Assembly (NCBI RefSeq): GCF_003669035.1
Contig: NZ_CP033070.1
Coordinates: 4,402,001 to 4,466,000, forward strand
Direction: 5' to 3'
Source of the DNA: Chryseobacterium sp. 3008163
Lineage (GTDB): Bacteria; Bacteroidota; Bacteroidia; Flavobacteriales; Weeksellaceae
DNA: 64,000 nt
A program made the position numbers and the translations under genes. Numbering within the stretch: the first letter of the stretch is position 1; every line of letters begins with the position of its first letter. This document shows, piece by piece, positions 54,370 to 63,989 of the stretch. The notes under the pieces are model-generated. The model did not search any database, was not told the origin of the DNA, and saw nothing but the letters and a program-made list of their open reading frames with translations.

Positions 54370-54572
54370 TTATTTTTCAATACTGTTTTTAAGTTTAGAT
54401 TTTACATCATCATTCCACTCATTTTTTAAAATACTCAGTTTAATCTTATCCATTCATTTTCTAAAATATAGTTTTTACTAAAGTCGAAATTCATTTTTGT
54501 CTTGTTTAATATTATAAAAGTATGGCTACCATAACCAGGAGGAAAATTGTAAAATGTAAAGTCTAAATTCAT
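54370..54572 (-). pseudogene. Small uncharacterised gene, possibly frameshifted
   Basis: An ATG at 54572 starts MNLDFTFYNFPPGYG and continues to NYILENEW. The other frame gives DKIKLSILKNEWNDDV and ends at 54370. Joining them needs one extra base near 54453. No homology was recognised. This could also be chance. Confidence 0.35.
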
Positions 54573-54631
54573 ATACTTAATCTATCATTTTCAATTACTA
54601 TTTGGCCAAATAAATTTGCTGAAGGCAGTTT

Positions 54632-55555
54632 TTATTTGAGCCACTTCTCGATGGTTTCAATAAATATTTCTTGTTGATCTACGAAGAGATAATGCGAACA
54701 GTTTTCTATGATTTTGAAATTCTTTTTGGTGACGATTTTTTGTAGATCATTCAATTGCTTCTCAGAAAATATGTTGTCCTGCTTTCCATAAATCGCAAAT
54801 AATTTTATTTGATTTTTCAGCTTTTTTAAGATGGGTTTGGTGTCGATATTATTCCTGATTTCATTTTTGTAAAACAGAATCGGTGCCTGAGAATTTCGGA
54901 TGTTATTTTTAAAGAAATCACTTTGTTCATAGCCATTTCGAAGATTATTTGCTTCGGTTGTTGGATATGGCATTTTAAAATAATTATTTTGACCTGCCAG
55001 TTCAAAGCATTGTTTTCGGTACGCCGCGGAGTTTTTATCTAAACTTTCAATGTCAATAATTTTAGAAAGCATCAGGCTATCATTTTTCTCTTTGTAAATT
55101 GCTTTGGTTGTACTTAAAATATGATCATAAGTTTCTTGCTGTGAAAATAGAGCTCCTGCAAGCACTAATGCATTTACTTTTTCAGGATTTTGCTCTGTGA
55201 AAATTGTTCCAACTAAACCTCCAAAACTATGAGCAATCAGATTTGCCTTTTTGATGTTGTATAGCTTATAAATTTCGTTTAAATCTTTCCTCGCTTCCTC
55301 ATAAGTAAATGTTGCCGCACTGTCGATTGAACGGCCTTCACCACGACGATCGTAGGCAATCAAATAAAAACCTTTATCTGCTAACTTCTGTGCTGTTGTA
55401 CCTTCGAATAGGGTAGCGTTTCCACTCGGTCCACCGTGAATGAAAATGATTGCCGGATTTGTGTTTTTCCCGTAAGATTTTGAATAAATTGTTGAGGTTT
55501 GAGCATGTAGAGCAAATGTTACTAAACTGAAAATTAATAGAATTATTCGGTTCAT
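54632..55555 (-). CDS. Exported alpha/beta-hydrolase
   Basis: 307 aa with a signal peptide (about 1-18, LHAQ). Motifs: oxyanion FIHGGPSGN, RRGEGRS, nucleophile AHSFGG (Ser about 111), IYGKQDN (Asp), and a His in NCSHYLF. Resembles proline-iminopeptidase-like hydrolases. Substrate unknown. Confidence 0.82.
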   Translation of the reverse strand: MNRIILLIFSLVTFALHAQTSTIYSKSYGKNTNPAIIFIHGGPSGNATLFEGTTAQKLADKGFYLIAYDRRGEGRSIDSAATFTYEEARKDLNEIYKLYNIKKANLIAHSFGGLVGTIFTEQNPEKVNALVLAGALFSQQETYDHILSTTKAIYKEKNDSLMLSKIIDIESLDKNSAAYRKQCFELAGQNNYFKMPYPTTEANNLRNGYEQSDFFKNNIRNSQAPILFYKNEIRNNIDTKPILKKLKNQIKLFAIYGKQDNIFSEKQLNDLQKIVTKKNFKIIENCSHYLFVDQQEIFIETIEKWLK

Positions 55556-55567
55556 ATTTTAAATATA

Positions 55568-55779
55568 TTAGTCTTTTTTATTTAAATAAAAATTATCAGC
55601 TTTAATCAAAACTATATCGTCTTGAGTTCCGATAATTAAAATTCCTACATCAGCTTTTTTACTTGAAATGATTTTTTCAAGAGTATTTCTTAACTCTAAA
55701 TTCGTTTTTTGTTCTGGGAAAATATATTGCTGCAGAGAAGTGCAAAGAGAATAATAAACGTTTTCTTTTTTGTGATCAT
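55568..55779 (-). pseudogene. N-terminal remnant of a second class A beta-lactamase
   Basis: From an ATG at 55779 a signal peptide (MITKKKTFIILFALL) runs to IFSQNKK. Adding one A opposite the T6 run at 55706-55711 continues TNLELRNTLEKIISSKKADV and GILIIGTQDDIVLIK, which aligns with the N-terminus of the class A gene at 51667. The frame ends after about 70 codons (FYLNKKD-stop). All catalytic parts are absent, so this part is a true deletion. Confidence 0.65.
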
Positions 55780-55933
55780 TTGTCATAATATTGGGTATCC
55801 AAATATAAGATTTTAATGACTAAACCAGTCTCATAGATTTTATCTTTTTCAATGATTCGATCAGGAAAATAATTACACAATGCCTACCTTTACTCAGTTT
55901 TTTCATTTAAAAAGATTTCAAATAAAAACTTTA

Positions 55934-57130
55934 ATGCTCGATTCATCTACTTCACGTATTTCAAAAACCGTGGTTTGGCTTATGGCCGTTATTTCCGGAC
56001 TTGTAGTTGCCAATAATTATTATAATCAGCCTTTGCTTGGACTTATTTCTAAAGATTTTAATATTTCAGAAACTGCAGCGGGAAAAATTTCTGTTCTTAC
56101 CCAATTGGGTTATGCCTTCGGATTATTGCTGATTGTGCCTTTGGGAGATAAGTTTCTGCGTAAAAAACTGATTTTAATCGATCTGCTTTTGGTTTTTGGA
56201 GCATTATTGTGGATGACATTTGCCACGGAAGTCTGGATGTTATACGTAGCGAGTTTGCTGATAGGAATTACATCGGTAATTCCTCAGTTATTTGTTCCGA
56301 TAGCGGCTGAATTATCCTCAGAAGAAAAAAAATCCGGAAATATAGGATTGGTCGTTTCAGGGTTATTACTCGGAATTTTGCTTTCAAGATTTGTTGGGGG
56401 AATTGTAGGAGAACTGTGGGGATGGCGCACGATGTACGGAATCGCAGCAGGACTCATGCTATTGGTTTGGCTTTTCGTCTACAAAATGCTTCCTGTTTTA
56501 CAACCCAATTTCAAAGGAACGTATATTGAATTGATGAGGTCTGTAGCCCATTTAGCCAAAACTCAGCCTGTTTTACAGTTAGCCTCTTTCCGTGGGGCAA
56601 TGGCTTTCGGGTCGATGTGCGCACTGTTTACAACCTTGGTTTTTCACATGGAAAGACCGCCGTTTGAGGTGGGAGCATCTGTAGTCGGAAGTTTTGGTTT
56701 AGCCGGAGCAGTTGGTGCATTGGCTGCCGCTAAAGTCGGAAAGTTGCAAAAGAGCATTTCTTTAAACAGAATCATCTTATACGCTCTGTTGATTTTAATC
56801 GGAAGTTGGGGATTTACCTATTTTGCAGGAAACACCTATTGGGGATTGATTGTTGGCGTTATCCTGATTGATTTGGGTGTGCAGTCGAGCCACATTATGA
56901 ACCAAACCAATTATTTTTTACTGAAAACTACTGCAGTTAACCGCTTGAATACCGTTTATATGGTTTCTTATTTCATCGGTGGATCTTTAGGGACATGGCT
57001 GGCTTCTTTAGCATGGCAATATGCGCAGTGGGAGGGAGTTTGTACTGTGGGGGTTATTATGGGAGTTCTTGCATTAGTAGCACACTTAGTTTTCAGTAAA
57101 AGAGTGAGCTATCACAATCAAACTGATTAA
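55934..57130 (+). CDS. MFS transporter (drug-efflux-like)
   Basis: 398 aa from the ATG at 55934; an ATG at 55880 would add an N-terminus of doubtful value. 12 helices, with the signature VANNYYNQPLLG in helix 1, GDKFLRKKLI between helices 2 and 3 and WGWRTMYG. It resembles arabinose-polymer or drug exporters of the AraJ/YdeA kind. No partner is evident. Confidence 0.85.
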   Translation: MLDSSTSRISKTVVWLMAVISGLVVANNYYNQPLLGLISKDFNISETAAGKISVLTQLGYAFGLLLIVPLGDKFLRKKLILIDLLLVFGALLWMTFATEVWMLYVASLLIGITSVIPQLFVPIAAELSSEEKKSGNIGLVVSGLLLGILLSRFVGGIVGELWGWRTMYGIAAGLMLLVWLFVYKMLPVLQPNFKGTYIELMRSVAHLAKTQPVLQLASFRGAMAFGSMCALFTTLVFHMERPPFEVGASVVGSFGLAGAVGALAAAKVGKLQKSISLNRIILYALLILIGSWGFTYFAGNTYWGLIVGVILIDLGVQSSHIMNQTNYFLLKTTAVNRLNTVYMVSYFIGGSLGTWLASLAWQYAQWEGVCTVGVIMGVLALVAHLVFSKRVSYHNQTD

Positions 57131-57165
57131 AATACTATTGAGCTTAAATATTTTAAAAAAATTCT

Positions 57166-57561
57166 TTAATTTTCTTCGTTACATTGTACGTTGACCACTT
57201 GCCCCTGAATTAATTCTCGATGCTTTTTGCCCCAATGATCAAGCTGCTTCCAGATCGGAACCAGTTCTTCGGCGATTGCGGTCAATTCATAATCAACTCG
57301 TGGCGGAACTTCTGCATGAACAGTTCTTTTTACCAATCCTTCTTTTTCCATTTCTCTTAGCTGAAGAGTGAGCATTCTTTCTGTAATTCCGGAAATTTTT
57401 CTTCGGATTTCACTGAAGCGTAATTTTCCGTTTTCCAGTTTACACAGTATTAACAGCTTCCATCTTCCACCAATTTTGCATACCGCATAGGTTAAATCGC
57501 ATTCCTGCGTAATGTACTGTTCATTAATGCTATTCGTTGAATTTTCCTTTCTGTTTCCCAT
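57166..57561 (-). CDS. HxlR-family transcriptional regulator
   Basis: 131 aa. An N-terminal Cys in TQECDLTYAVCKIGGRW and the winged helix LCKLENGKLRFSEIRRKISGI are diagnostic. It is divergent from the esterase/MFS pair and probably controls it in response to a reactive aldehyde or thiol stress. The common gene-pair layout supports this. Confidence 0.9.
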   Translation of the reverse strand: MGNRKENSTNSINEQYITQECDLTYAVCKIGGRWKLLILCKLENGKLRFSEIRRKISGITERMLTLQLREMEKEGLVKRTVHAEVPPRVDYELTAIAEELVPIWKQLDHWGKKHRELIQGQVVNVQCNEEN

Positions 57562-57624
57562 TACTTACAAATTTGTTAGTACCAAACATTTAGCTGTGTA
57601 CTATGCAAATTTAAGTCTTCAGAT

Positions 57625-57643
57625 TAATTTTGCACTGTTAAAA
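57625..57643 (+). promoter_or_regulatory. -7 box TAATTTTG and shared motif before the esterase
   Basis: TAATTTTG (57625-57632) overlaps TTTGCACTGTTAAAA (57629-57643), which matches motifs before the SDR (48903) and the aldo-keto reductase (62881). It ends 9 nt before the esterase ATG. Confidence 0.5.
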
Positions 57644-57652
57644 CAGAGAAAC

Positions 57653-58657
57653 ATGCGAAAAATATTATTTACACTCATTATTCTGGGAATTATTTCCTGC
57701 AAAAGTATCAGTAAAACTAAAAAGAAATCAGAAATGGAATTGACGCCACAAATAAGTGAAGTTTTAAATCATTTACAGAAAATAGAGGTGTTTCAAGGTA
57801 AAAGTCCTTTAGATATCAGTAGAAAAAATTACGAAACGATGGCTCAACAGATGAGCGGTAAAAAAGAGAAAGTAACCATCATCGAGGAATTAAGTATTCC
57901 CGCAGATAATCATCAAATACCTGTCAGATTATACAAGCCAAAAGGAAACGTGTCAAAATCTCCGGCGATCATTTACATTCACGGGGGTTGGTTTATTTCC
58001 GGTGGATTTGAAACCCATGACGCAATTGTACGTCAAATTGCCAATGCGACCGGAGCGGTTATTTTGTTTGCAGATTATCGTCTGGCGCCTGAACATCCTT
58101 TTCCTGCGGGATTAAATGATTGTAAACAGGCTACGAAATGGCTTATAGAAAATGCAGAAAGGTTAGGAATCGATCAGCAGAAGATAGGGATTGTCGGTGA
58201 CAGCGCAGGTGGAACGTTGACAACATCTTTAGCAACAGAAATGGGAAATCAGTTGAAGTTTCAGGTTTTAATTTATCCTGCTTCAGATCATACGCTCAGT
58301 ACTCAATCTTGGGAAACGTATAAAGATGGTCCTGTTTTGAACAAAGAATGGGGAATACAAGCCTGGAAATGGTACCTTTCTTCTGATGAAGATCAAAAAA
58401 ATCCTTCAGCTGTTCCAATTTTAATGACGGATTTTAAGGAAACACCACCCACATTAGTTATTCTCGCAGAGCACGATCCATTAAGAGATGAAGGTGAACA
58501 ATTGGCTCAAAACATGAAAAAATCAGGAATTTCAGTAAAAACTACTTTTTACAAAGATATGGTTCATGGTTTTATGCACATGGGAACTATTCTTCCGGAA
58601 GTACAGTCAGCTGTAAAAGAAATCGCAGAATTTGCAACCCAAAATTTAGAAAAATAA
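57653..58657 (+). CDS. HSL-type esterase lipoprotein
   Basis: 334 aa from the ATG at 57653, chosen because the lipoprotein signal (about 1-17, IISC) begins there. Hormone-sensitive-lipase family: YIHGGWFISGG oxyanion, GDSAGGTL nucleophile, DPLRDEG Asp, and HGFMHMG His. It hydrolyses small esters. It is linked to the next MFS gene, gap 9 bp. Confidence 0.88.
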   Translation: MRKILFTLIILGIISCKSISKTKKKSEMELTPQISEVLNHLQKIEVFQGKSPLDISRKNYETMAQQMSGKKEKVTIIEELSIPADNHQIPVRLYKPKGNVSKSPAIIYIHGGWFISGGFETHDAIVRQIANATGAVILFADYRLAPEHPFPAGLNDCKQATKWLIENAERLGIDQQKIGIVGDSAGGTLTTSLATEMGNQLKFQVLIYPASDHTLSTQSWETYKDGPVLNKEWGIQAWKWYLSSDEDQKNPSAVPILMTDFKETPPTLVILAEHDPLRDEGEQLAQNMKKSGISVKTTFYKDMVHGFMHMGTILPEVQSAVKEIAEFATQNLEK

Positions 58658-58666
58658 AAATTGACA

Positions 58667-59833
58667 ATGAAGAAGTACGCATATATAGGATGTTTAGGAT
58701 TTATCGCAGTGATTACAACCGAATTTGGAGTCCTTGGAATTTTACCTCAAATCGCCGAGCATTATAAGATCAGCATCGACAAAGCTGGATATTTATTAAG
58801 TGCTTTTGCATTAATTATTGCGCTGACAGGTCCTTTTATGACTTTGCTGACATCAGGATTTGACCGCAGAAAAGTAATGCTGACTGCTATTTCTATTTTT
58901 CTGGTTACCGGAATTGTCTCGTCGTTATCTCCACCGTTTTGGTTGCTGATGTTGGTAAGAATACTTCCAGCATTTCTGCAGCCGGTCTACATTGCAACGG
59001 CATTGTCTGTCGCCATATCAAAGGTTGATAAAAAGCATGAAAATCAAATGATGAGCATTGTTTTCAGTGGAGTGGCAATTGCAATGGTCACCACGGTACC
59101 TTTTGCAACCTGGCTTTCCGGTATCTCATCCTGGGAATCGTCGTTTATGGTTCAGACCATTGTAAGTTTAATTGCCTTAGTCATCATTTACTTTTCACTG
59201 CCTTCATTACCTGTAAAGGGAAAAAAATCGTACTCCAGCCAATTGAAAATCTTAGTTCAACCAACTTTTATCGTCAGCACTGCCATGAATTTTTTTATGA
59301 TTACCGCATGGTTTTCTACCTACAGCTATTTTGCAGATTATCTTAATAAAGCAAAAGGAATGGATACCACGATGGTGAGCTATATGCTTTTTGTTTTCGG
59401 AATTATTGGTGTATTTGCGAATTGGATTGCAGGAAAAATGCTAAGTAAAAATATCACAAATACCACAGCATTTTTTCTTTCGGGAACACTCATCATGCCT
59501 GTTTTATTATATTTTTCAGGGAGTAATCTTCTAGCCAATATGGTGGTTATCGGGATTTGGGGATTTTTATATTCTCCGAGTTTTCTGAATGCTTCCACTT
59601 ATATGATTTCATCTGTGCCCCAATCTATGGAATTTGCCAACAGTCTCGCCACCTCATTCGGGAATTTGGGAGTTACCTTGGGAACTACGCTTGGCGGATG
59701 GATGATTATGACTAAAGGCGTTGAATATAATCCGTGGATCGGTTTTATTTTTGGTCTGCTCGCTTTCTTAATGATTGCGGTCAGAAAAATACTGGAACGA
59801 AAACAAGAATTACCACAGTTATGCAAAGAATAA
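58667..59833 (+). CDS. MFS transporter (AraJ-like)
   Basis: 388 aa from the ATG at 58667; 12 helices with FGVLGILPQIAEHYKIS, typical of the AraJ/drug efflux branch, and DRRKVM between helices 2 and 3. It is co-transcribed with the esterase and probably controlled by HxlR. Confidence 0.88.
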   Translation: MKKYAYIGCLGFIAVITTEFGVLGILPQIAEHYKISIDKAGYLLSAFALIIALTGPFMTLLTSGFDRRKVMLTAISIFLVTGIVSSLSPPFWLLMLVRILPAFLQPVYIATALSVAISKVDKKHENQMMSIVFSGVAIAMVTTVPFATWLSGISSWESSFMVQTIVSLIALVIIYFSLPSLPVKGKKSYSSQLKILVQPTFIVSTAMNFFMITAWFSTYSYFADYLNKAKGMDTTMVSYMLFVFGIIGVFANWIAGKMLSKNITNTTAFFLSGTLIMPVLLYFSGSNLLANMVVIGIWGFLYSPSFLNASTYMISSVPQSMEFANSLATSFGNLGVTLGTTLGGWMIMTKGVEYNPWIGFIFGLLAFLMIAVRKILERKQELPQLCKE

Positions 59834-59909
59834 ATCGTCATAATTTTTTTACAATGAAAGAGATCAGCTAACTTTGACAAAATAATAATTTCATTAAAAT
59901 TTATATACA

Positions 59910-60608
59910 ATGAAAATAGAAATCTGGTCAGACGTGATGTGTCCGTTCTGTTATATCGGGAAGAAAAATTTTGAGCAGGCATTAGAAAAACTGCCGTTTA
60001 AAGATGAAGTAGAAGTGGAATGGAAGAGTTTTCAGCTTGATCCCACTTTAGAACTTGCTGAAACAAAAACTACGGCAGAATATTTCAGAGAGAAGAAAGG
60101 TTTTCCTGAAGAACAGGCAAAGCAGATGACCGCTCAGGTTGTAAATATGGGAAAAGCTTCTGGTATTAATTTTAATTTTGAAAAAGCATTAATTACCAAT
60201 ACATTTCCTGCACACAAAATTCTTCATTTAGCTAAAAAGCACGGTAAATCTTCAGAGATGGAAGAAGAATTATTCAAAGCTCATTTTTTAAATGGTGAAA
60301 ATGTAGGTAGCGTAGAAGTCCTATCAAATTTAGCCGAAAAATTAGGCATCAATAAAGCCGAAGCATTGCAAACACTTAGTTCTGAAGAATTTGATAACGA
60401 AGTGAATCAAGATGTGACGGAAGGTCGCAACAATGGCGTTACCGGAGTCCCTTTCTTTATTTTAAACGGAAAATATGCCGTTTCAGGAGCTCAGCCGGCA
60501 GAACTTTTTGAAGAAGCTTTAACTCAAACGTATAATGAAACAGTGAAGCCTTTTAAAAGTCCTACAGATTCTGATTTGTCTTGTGACGCAGACGGTTGCA
60601 GTATTTAA
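59910..60608 (+). CDS. DsbA-family (FrnE-like) oxidoreductase
   Basis: 232 aa with no signal peptide, so cytosolic. The active site is CPFC (about 11-14), with the cis-Pro in TGVPFF near 172. It has two more cysteines near the end (LSCDADGC). It is near the HxlR set, which fits a thiol-stress role. Partners are unknown. Confidence 0.9.
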   Translation: MKIEIWSDVMCPFCYIGKKNFEQALEKLPFKDEVEVEWKSFQLDPTLELAETKTTAEYFREKKGFPEEQAKQMTAQVVNMGKASGINFNFEKALITNTFPAHKILHLAKKHGKSSEMEEELFKAHFLNGENVGSVEVLSNLAEKLGINKAEALQTLSSEEFDNEVNQDVTEGRNNGVTGVPFFILNGKYAVSGAQPAELFEEALTQTYNETVKPFKSPTDSDLSCDADGCSI

Positions 60609-60632
60609 TCTAAGCTATTTTTCAATTTAAAA

Positions 60633-61217
60633 ATGATAAAAATAAATAATCAAACCACGTTTGCAGTTGAAGATACCCTTTTTGTTTTCGCTTTAGATTC
60701 TGAAGCCGGAAAAGCCTTTGATCACACCCAAAAACTCATCACCGGAATCGGAAAAGTAAGTGCAGCGATTGAACTGACCAAAGAAATCATCAGAAGAAAA
60801 CCTAAGTTAATTGTGAATCTTGGCTCGGCGGGTGGAGTAGGTTTTCATAAAGGTGAGATTATCTGCTGCACAAAGTTTATCCAGCGAGATATGGATGCGC
60901 AGGGTTTAGGTTTTAAAAAATTTGAAACTCCGTTATCCAATATCCCAATCATTCTTGAAAACGGTTTAAAAATGGAGGGCGTGGAAGAAGGAATTTGCGG
61001 CAGCGGCGATAGTTTTGAGATGAATCACATCAACACAGAATATAATGTCATCGACATGGAAGCGTATCCGTTGGCTCTCATTGCCATGCAGGAAAATATT
61101 CCTTTTTTATGTTTAAAATACATTTCAGATGATGCCGGAAGCGATGCTGCTGATGACTGGTCGGTGCAGGTTCTTTTGGCTTCAGAAGCGTTTAGAAAAC
61201 TTTTGTTCAATGATTAA
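60633..61217 (+). CDS. 5'-methylthioadenosine/S-adenosylhomocysteine nucleosidase-like protein
   Basis: 194 aa. Motifs VNLGSAGGVG and IDMEAYPLALIA, with the ME residue pair binding ribose, and a late Asp in KYISDDA. Cleaves the base of a 5'-modified adenosine. Follows the DsbA gene by 24 bp, possibly an operon. Confidence 0.85.
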   Translation: MIKINNQTTFAVEDTLFVFALDSEAGKAFDHTQKLITGIGKVSAAIELTKEIIRRKPKLIVNLGSAGGVGFHKGEIICCTKFIQRDMDAQGLGFKKFETPLSNIPIILENGLKMEGVEEGICGSGDSFEMNHINTEYNVIDMEAYPLALIAMQENIPFLCLKYISDDAGSDAADDWSVQVLLASEAFRKLLFND

Positions 61218-61557
61218 TTTTGATATTTTTAAAAAGAAATCAGGTTTTTCTATTATTGTAAAGCCTTTTTTATTTCTAAAATATGAAATTGGATCAGTTC
61301 ATTAAAATAATTAAAGAACTACCGTCTCAATTTAACAAATTGGTTAGCAGAGTTCGAAGTAGACCTTATTTCCTAGAAAAAGTAAGCCATCTTTTGTAGG
61401 TGGCTTTTTTGTTATATTTGTGTGAAACAAAAAAAGATTTGTAAAGTATGTTTCCTTTTCAGCGGATTGTGCAGTTTCACGTAATAAATTATACTGTTTT
61501 TAGTCAGTATTCTTGTTTAAAAAAAAATCTTATTATCTATGCGGAAAAGAAATAATT
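61218..61557. other. Intergenic region
   Basis: About 340 bp between the nucleosidase and the small membrane ORF. It holds the tiny 38-codon ORF and its terminator-like hairpin; otherwise nothing is recognised. Confidence 0.4.
61283..61399 (+). CDS. Tiny ORF of doubtful status
   Basis: 38 codons starting MKLDQFIKIIKELPSQ. A terminator-like hairpin overlaps the end (61385-61412; AAGCCATC/GTAGGTGGCTT). It could be a real short peptide or a gene fragment. Confidence 0.25.
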   Translation: MKLDQFIKIIKELPSQFNKLVSRVRSRPYFLEKVSHLL

Positions 61558-61719
61558 ATGTACGAAGTAAACAATTATCAGATATTAGCAAGTATTTTTA
61601 TAGGCTTGGTGATGGGATTATTAGTGAGATTTTATCTAAAGAATAAAAACAGGAAAGTATTTTTAATAATCAATTCAAATTTCGATATTCCAAAGGCGAA
61701 ACTCCAACTTTCTGCTTAA
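61558..61719 (+). CDS. Possible small membrane protein
   Basis: 53 codons with one strong hydrophobic segment (ILASIFIGLVMGLLVRF). Its end overlaps by about 50 bp the 3' end of the AraC gene on the other strand, and its last residues are not typical. Low confidence. Confidence 0.3.
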   Translation: MYEVNNYQILASIFIGLVMGLLVRFYLKNKNRKVFLIINSNFDIPKAKLQLSA

Positions 61720-62562
61720 ACAGTCTCGTAAAATGCTGCGGATATTTAAATCCCAAATCGTACGCCACCTGACTGATTGATTTGTCGATGTCAAAAATCT
61801 TCTCTTTCGCCATATCAATCACTTTTGACTGAATATATTCCTGAGCCGTTTTTCCGGTTTCTTTTTAATGAGATCTCCAAAATAATTGGCCGACAGGTGT
61901 AATTCATCAGCACACCATGCAACAGATGGCAGACCAATGCTTTGTGGCTTGTCTGAAGAGAAATATTCATTCACCAACTCTTCAAATTTTTCCAGAACTC
62001 CTTTATTAACATTGTCCCTTGTGATAAATTGTCGGTCATAAAAACGGATGCAGTAATTCAGAAACAGTTCAATATTAGAAGTAATCAGCATTTTGCTGTG
62101 TTTATCGATGGATTGTTGCAGTTCGTAAGAGATTTTTTTAAAACATTCAATCACCAGTTTTTTTTCTTTATCAGAAAGATGGAGCGCCTCATTGGTATGG
62201 TAAGAAAAGAAGCCAAATTCCTGCATTCTCTTTCCCAGAGACGTATTCACCAATAAATCGGGATGAAAAACCAAAGCAATTCCTGTAGGTTGATAAATTT
62301 CTTCGTTCAAAACTTCTACCACCTGTCCGGGGGCAAAAAACACAAGCGTTCCGTCCTGATAATCGTAGGTATTGTTGCCATATCTCAAATCTCCGCATTT
62401 GGTTTGTTTCAGAACAACACAAAACACATTGAATGTCATTTTATGAGCCGCTCTGGGATCAGATTTAGACAAATCAACCACACTTACCAATGGGTGCAGA
62501 GTCTCATTTTTATTAAACTGATTATAGTCGTTTACTGTCTTAAAATTCACAACTTTATCCAT
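61670..62562 (-). pseudogene. AraC-family regulator, frameshifted between its two HTHs
   Basis: The frame from 62562 holds the sensing domain (CGDLRYGNNTYDYQDGTLVFF) and the first HTH (CADELHLSANYFGDLIKK), then ends at 61819. Adding one A opposite the T5 run at 61862-61866 restores IKKETGKTAQEYIQSKVIDM and a second HTH (SISQVAYDLGFKYPQHFTRL) to 61670. The restored length is 297 aa. Similar in sensing domain to the AraC gene at 49830. Divergent from the aldo-keto reductase. Confidence 0.85.
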
Positions 62563-62627
62563 CTTACTTCCTATTTATCAAACAAAATTAGACATTCCAA
62601 GCCATTGGTGATTATAAATTGAGTCAA

Positions 62628-62645
62628 ATCAGTAATAATGGTAAG
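62628..62645. repeat. Direct repeat ATCAGTAATAATGGTAAG, left copy
   Basis: An exact 18-bp repeat of 62817-62834. Similarity goes on for another 20 bp with mismatches (GTAAT-GTAT). It flanks the 126-bp element, as if by duplication of the insertion site or of an operator. Confidence 0.75.
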
Positions 62646-62668
62646 AGAAACCGTAATCTGTATCATTT

Positions 62669-62794
62669 GGGCGTATCCATTTGCATTTGCCAACGCCTAT
62701 TGCCAACGCAAAAATGCAAGCGGGTCGGGCTATCCGCTATATCTTTTGCTCGTCGTTCCTCCTCGCAAAAGGATGCCGCTTCTATCCCTTACGC
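62669..62794. repeat. Flavobacterial extragenic element (GGGCGTA...TACGC)
   Basis: Begins GGGCGTATCC and ends CCCTTACGC, with GCGTA/TACGC inverted ends. Inside it has CGGGTCGGGCTATCCGCTAT and CAAAAGGATGCCGCTTCTAT, which I recognise from many flavobacterial intergenic regions. It is far more GC-rich than its surroundings. Translations of it give short false genes. Confidence 0.7.
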
Positions 62795-62816
62795 GGAAAA
62801 CCGCTTAAAAAATGAT

Positions 62817-62834
62817 ATCAGTAATAATGGTAAG
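62817..62834. repeat. Direct repeat ATCAGTAATAATGGTAAG, right copy
   Basis: An exact copy of 62628-62645, with 23 bp from the end of the element to its start. Confidence 0.75.
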
Positions 62835-62880
62835 TAAAGCAGTAATTGGTATAAGAAGATCATTCAAAATAAGACAGACA

Positions 62881-62895
62881 TTTGTACTGTTAAAA
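62881..62895 (+). promoter_or_regulatory. Motif TTTGTACTGTTAAAA before the aldo-keto reductase
   Basis: Matches 48903-48917 with one change. It ends 44 nt before the ATG. Confidence 0.4.
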
Positions 62896-62921
62896 AGATC
62901 AGTCAATAATTATACTTTTAA

Positions 62922-63920
<999 letters not shown>

Positions 63921-63953
63921 TTGTTCAATCAATTAATAAAAAAGTACAAACAT

Positions 63954-63989
63954 AAATCTGCGGGAAAAATAATCTTCCGCAGATTTTTA
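63954..63989 (+). terminator. Terminator after aldo-keto reductase
   Basis: A perfect 10-bp stem AAATCTGCGG/CCGCAGATTT with a 13-nt loop, then T2AT. Confidence 0.82.

Noticed and set aside
1398-59982. Long antisense frames over the receptor, GH3, S9, era, MATE and other genes
   Set aside because: They oppose genes with strong domain evidence and have no family features of their own.
62628-62834. Insertion sequence or CRISPR
   Set aside because: The direct repeats are only two copies and no transposase or cas gene is present; listed as a repeat element instead.
62619-62837. 72-codon open frame before the aldo-keto reductase
   Set aside because: It covers the 126-bp flavobacterial element, whose translation is a known false gene type.
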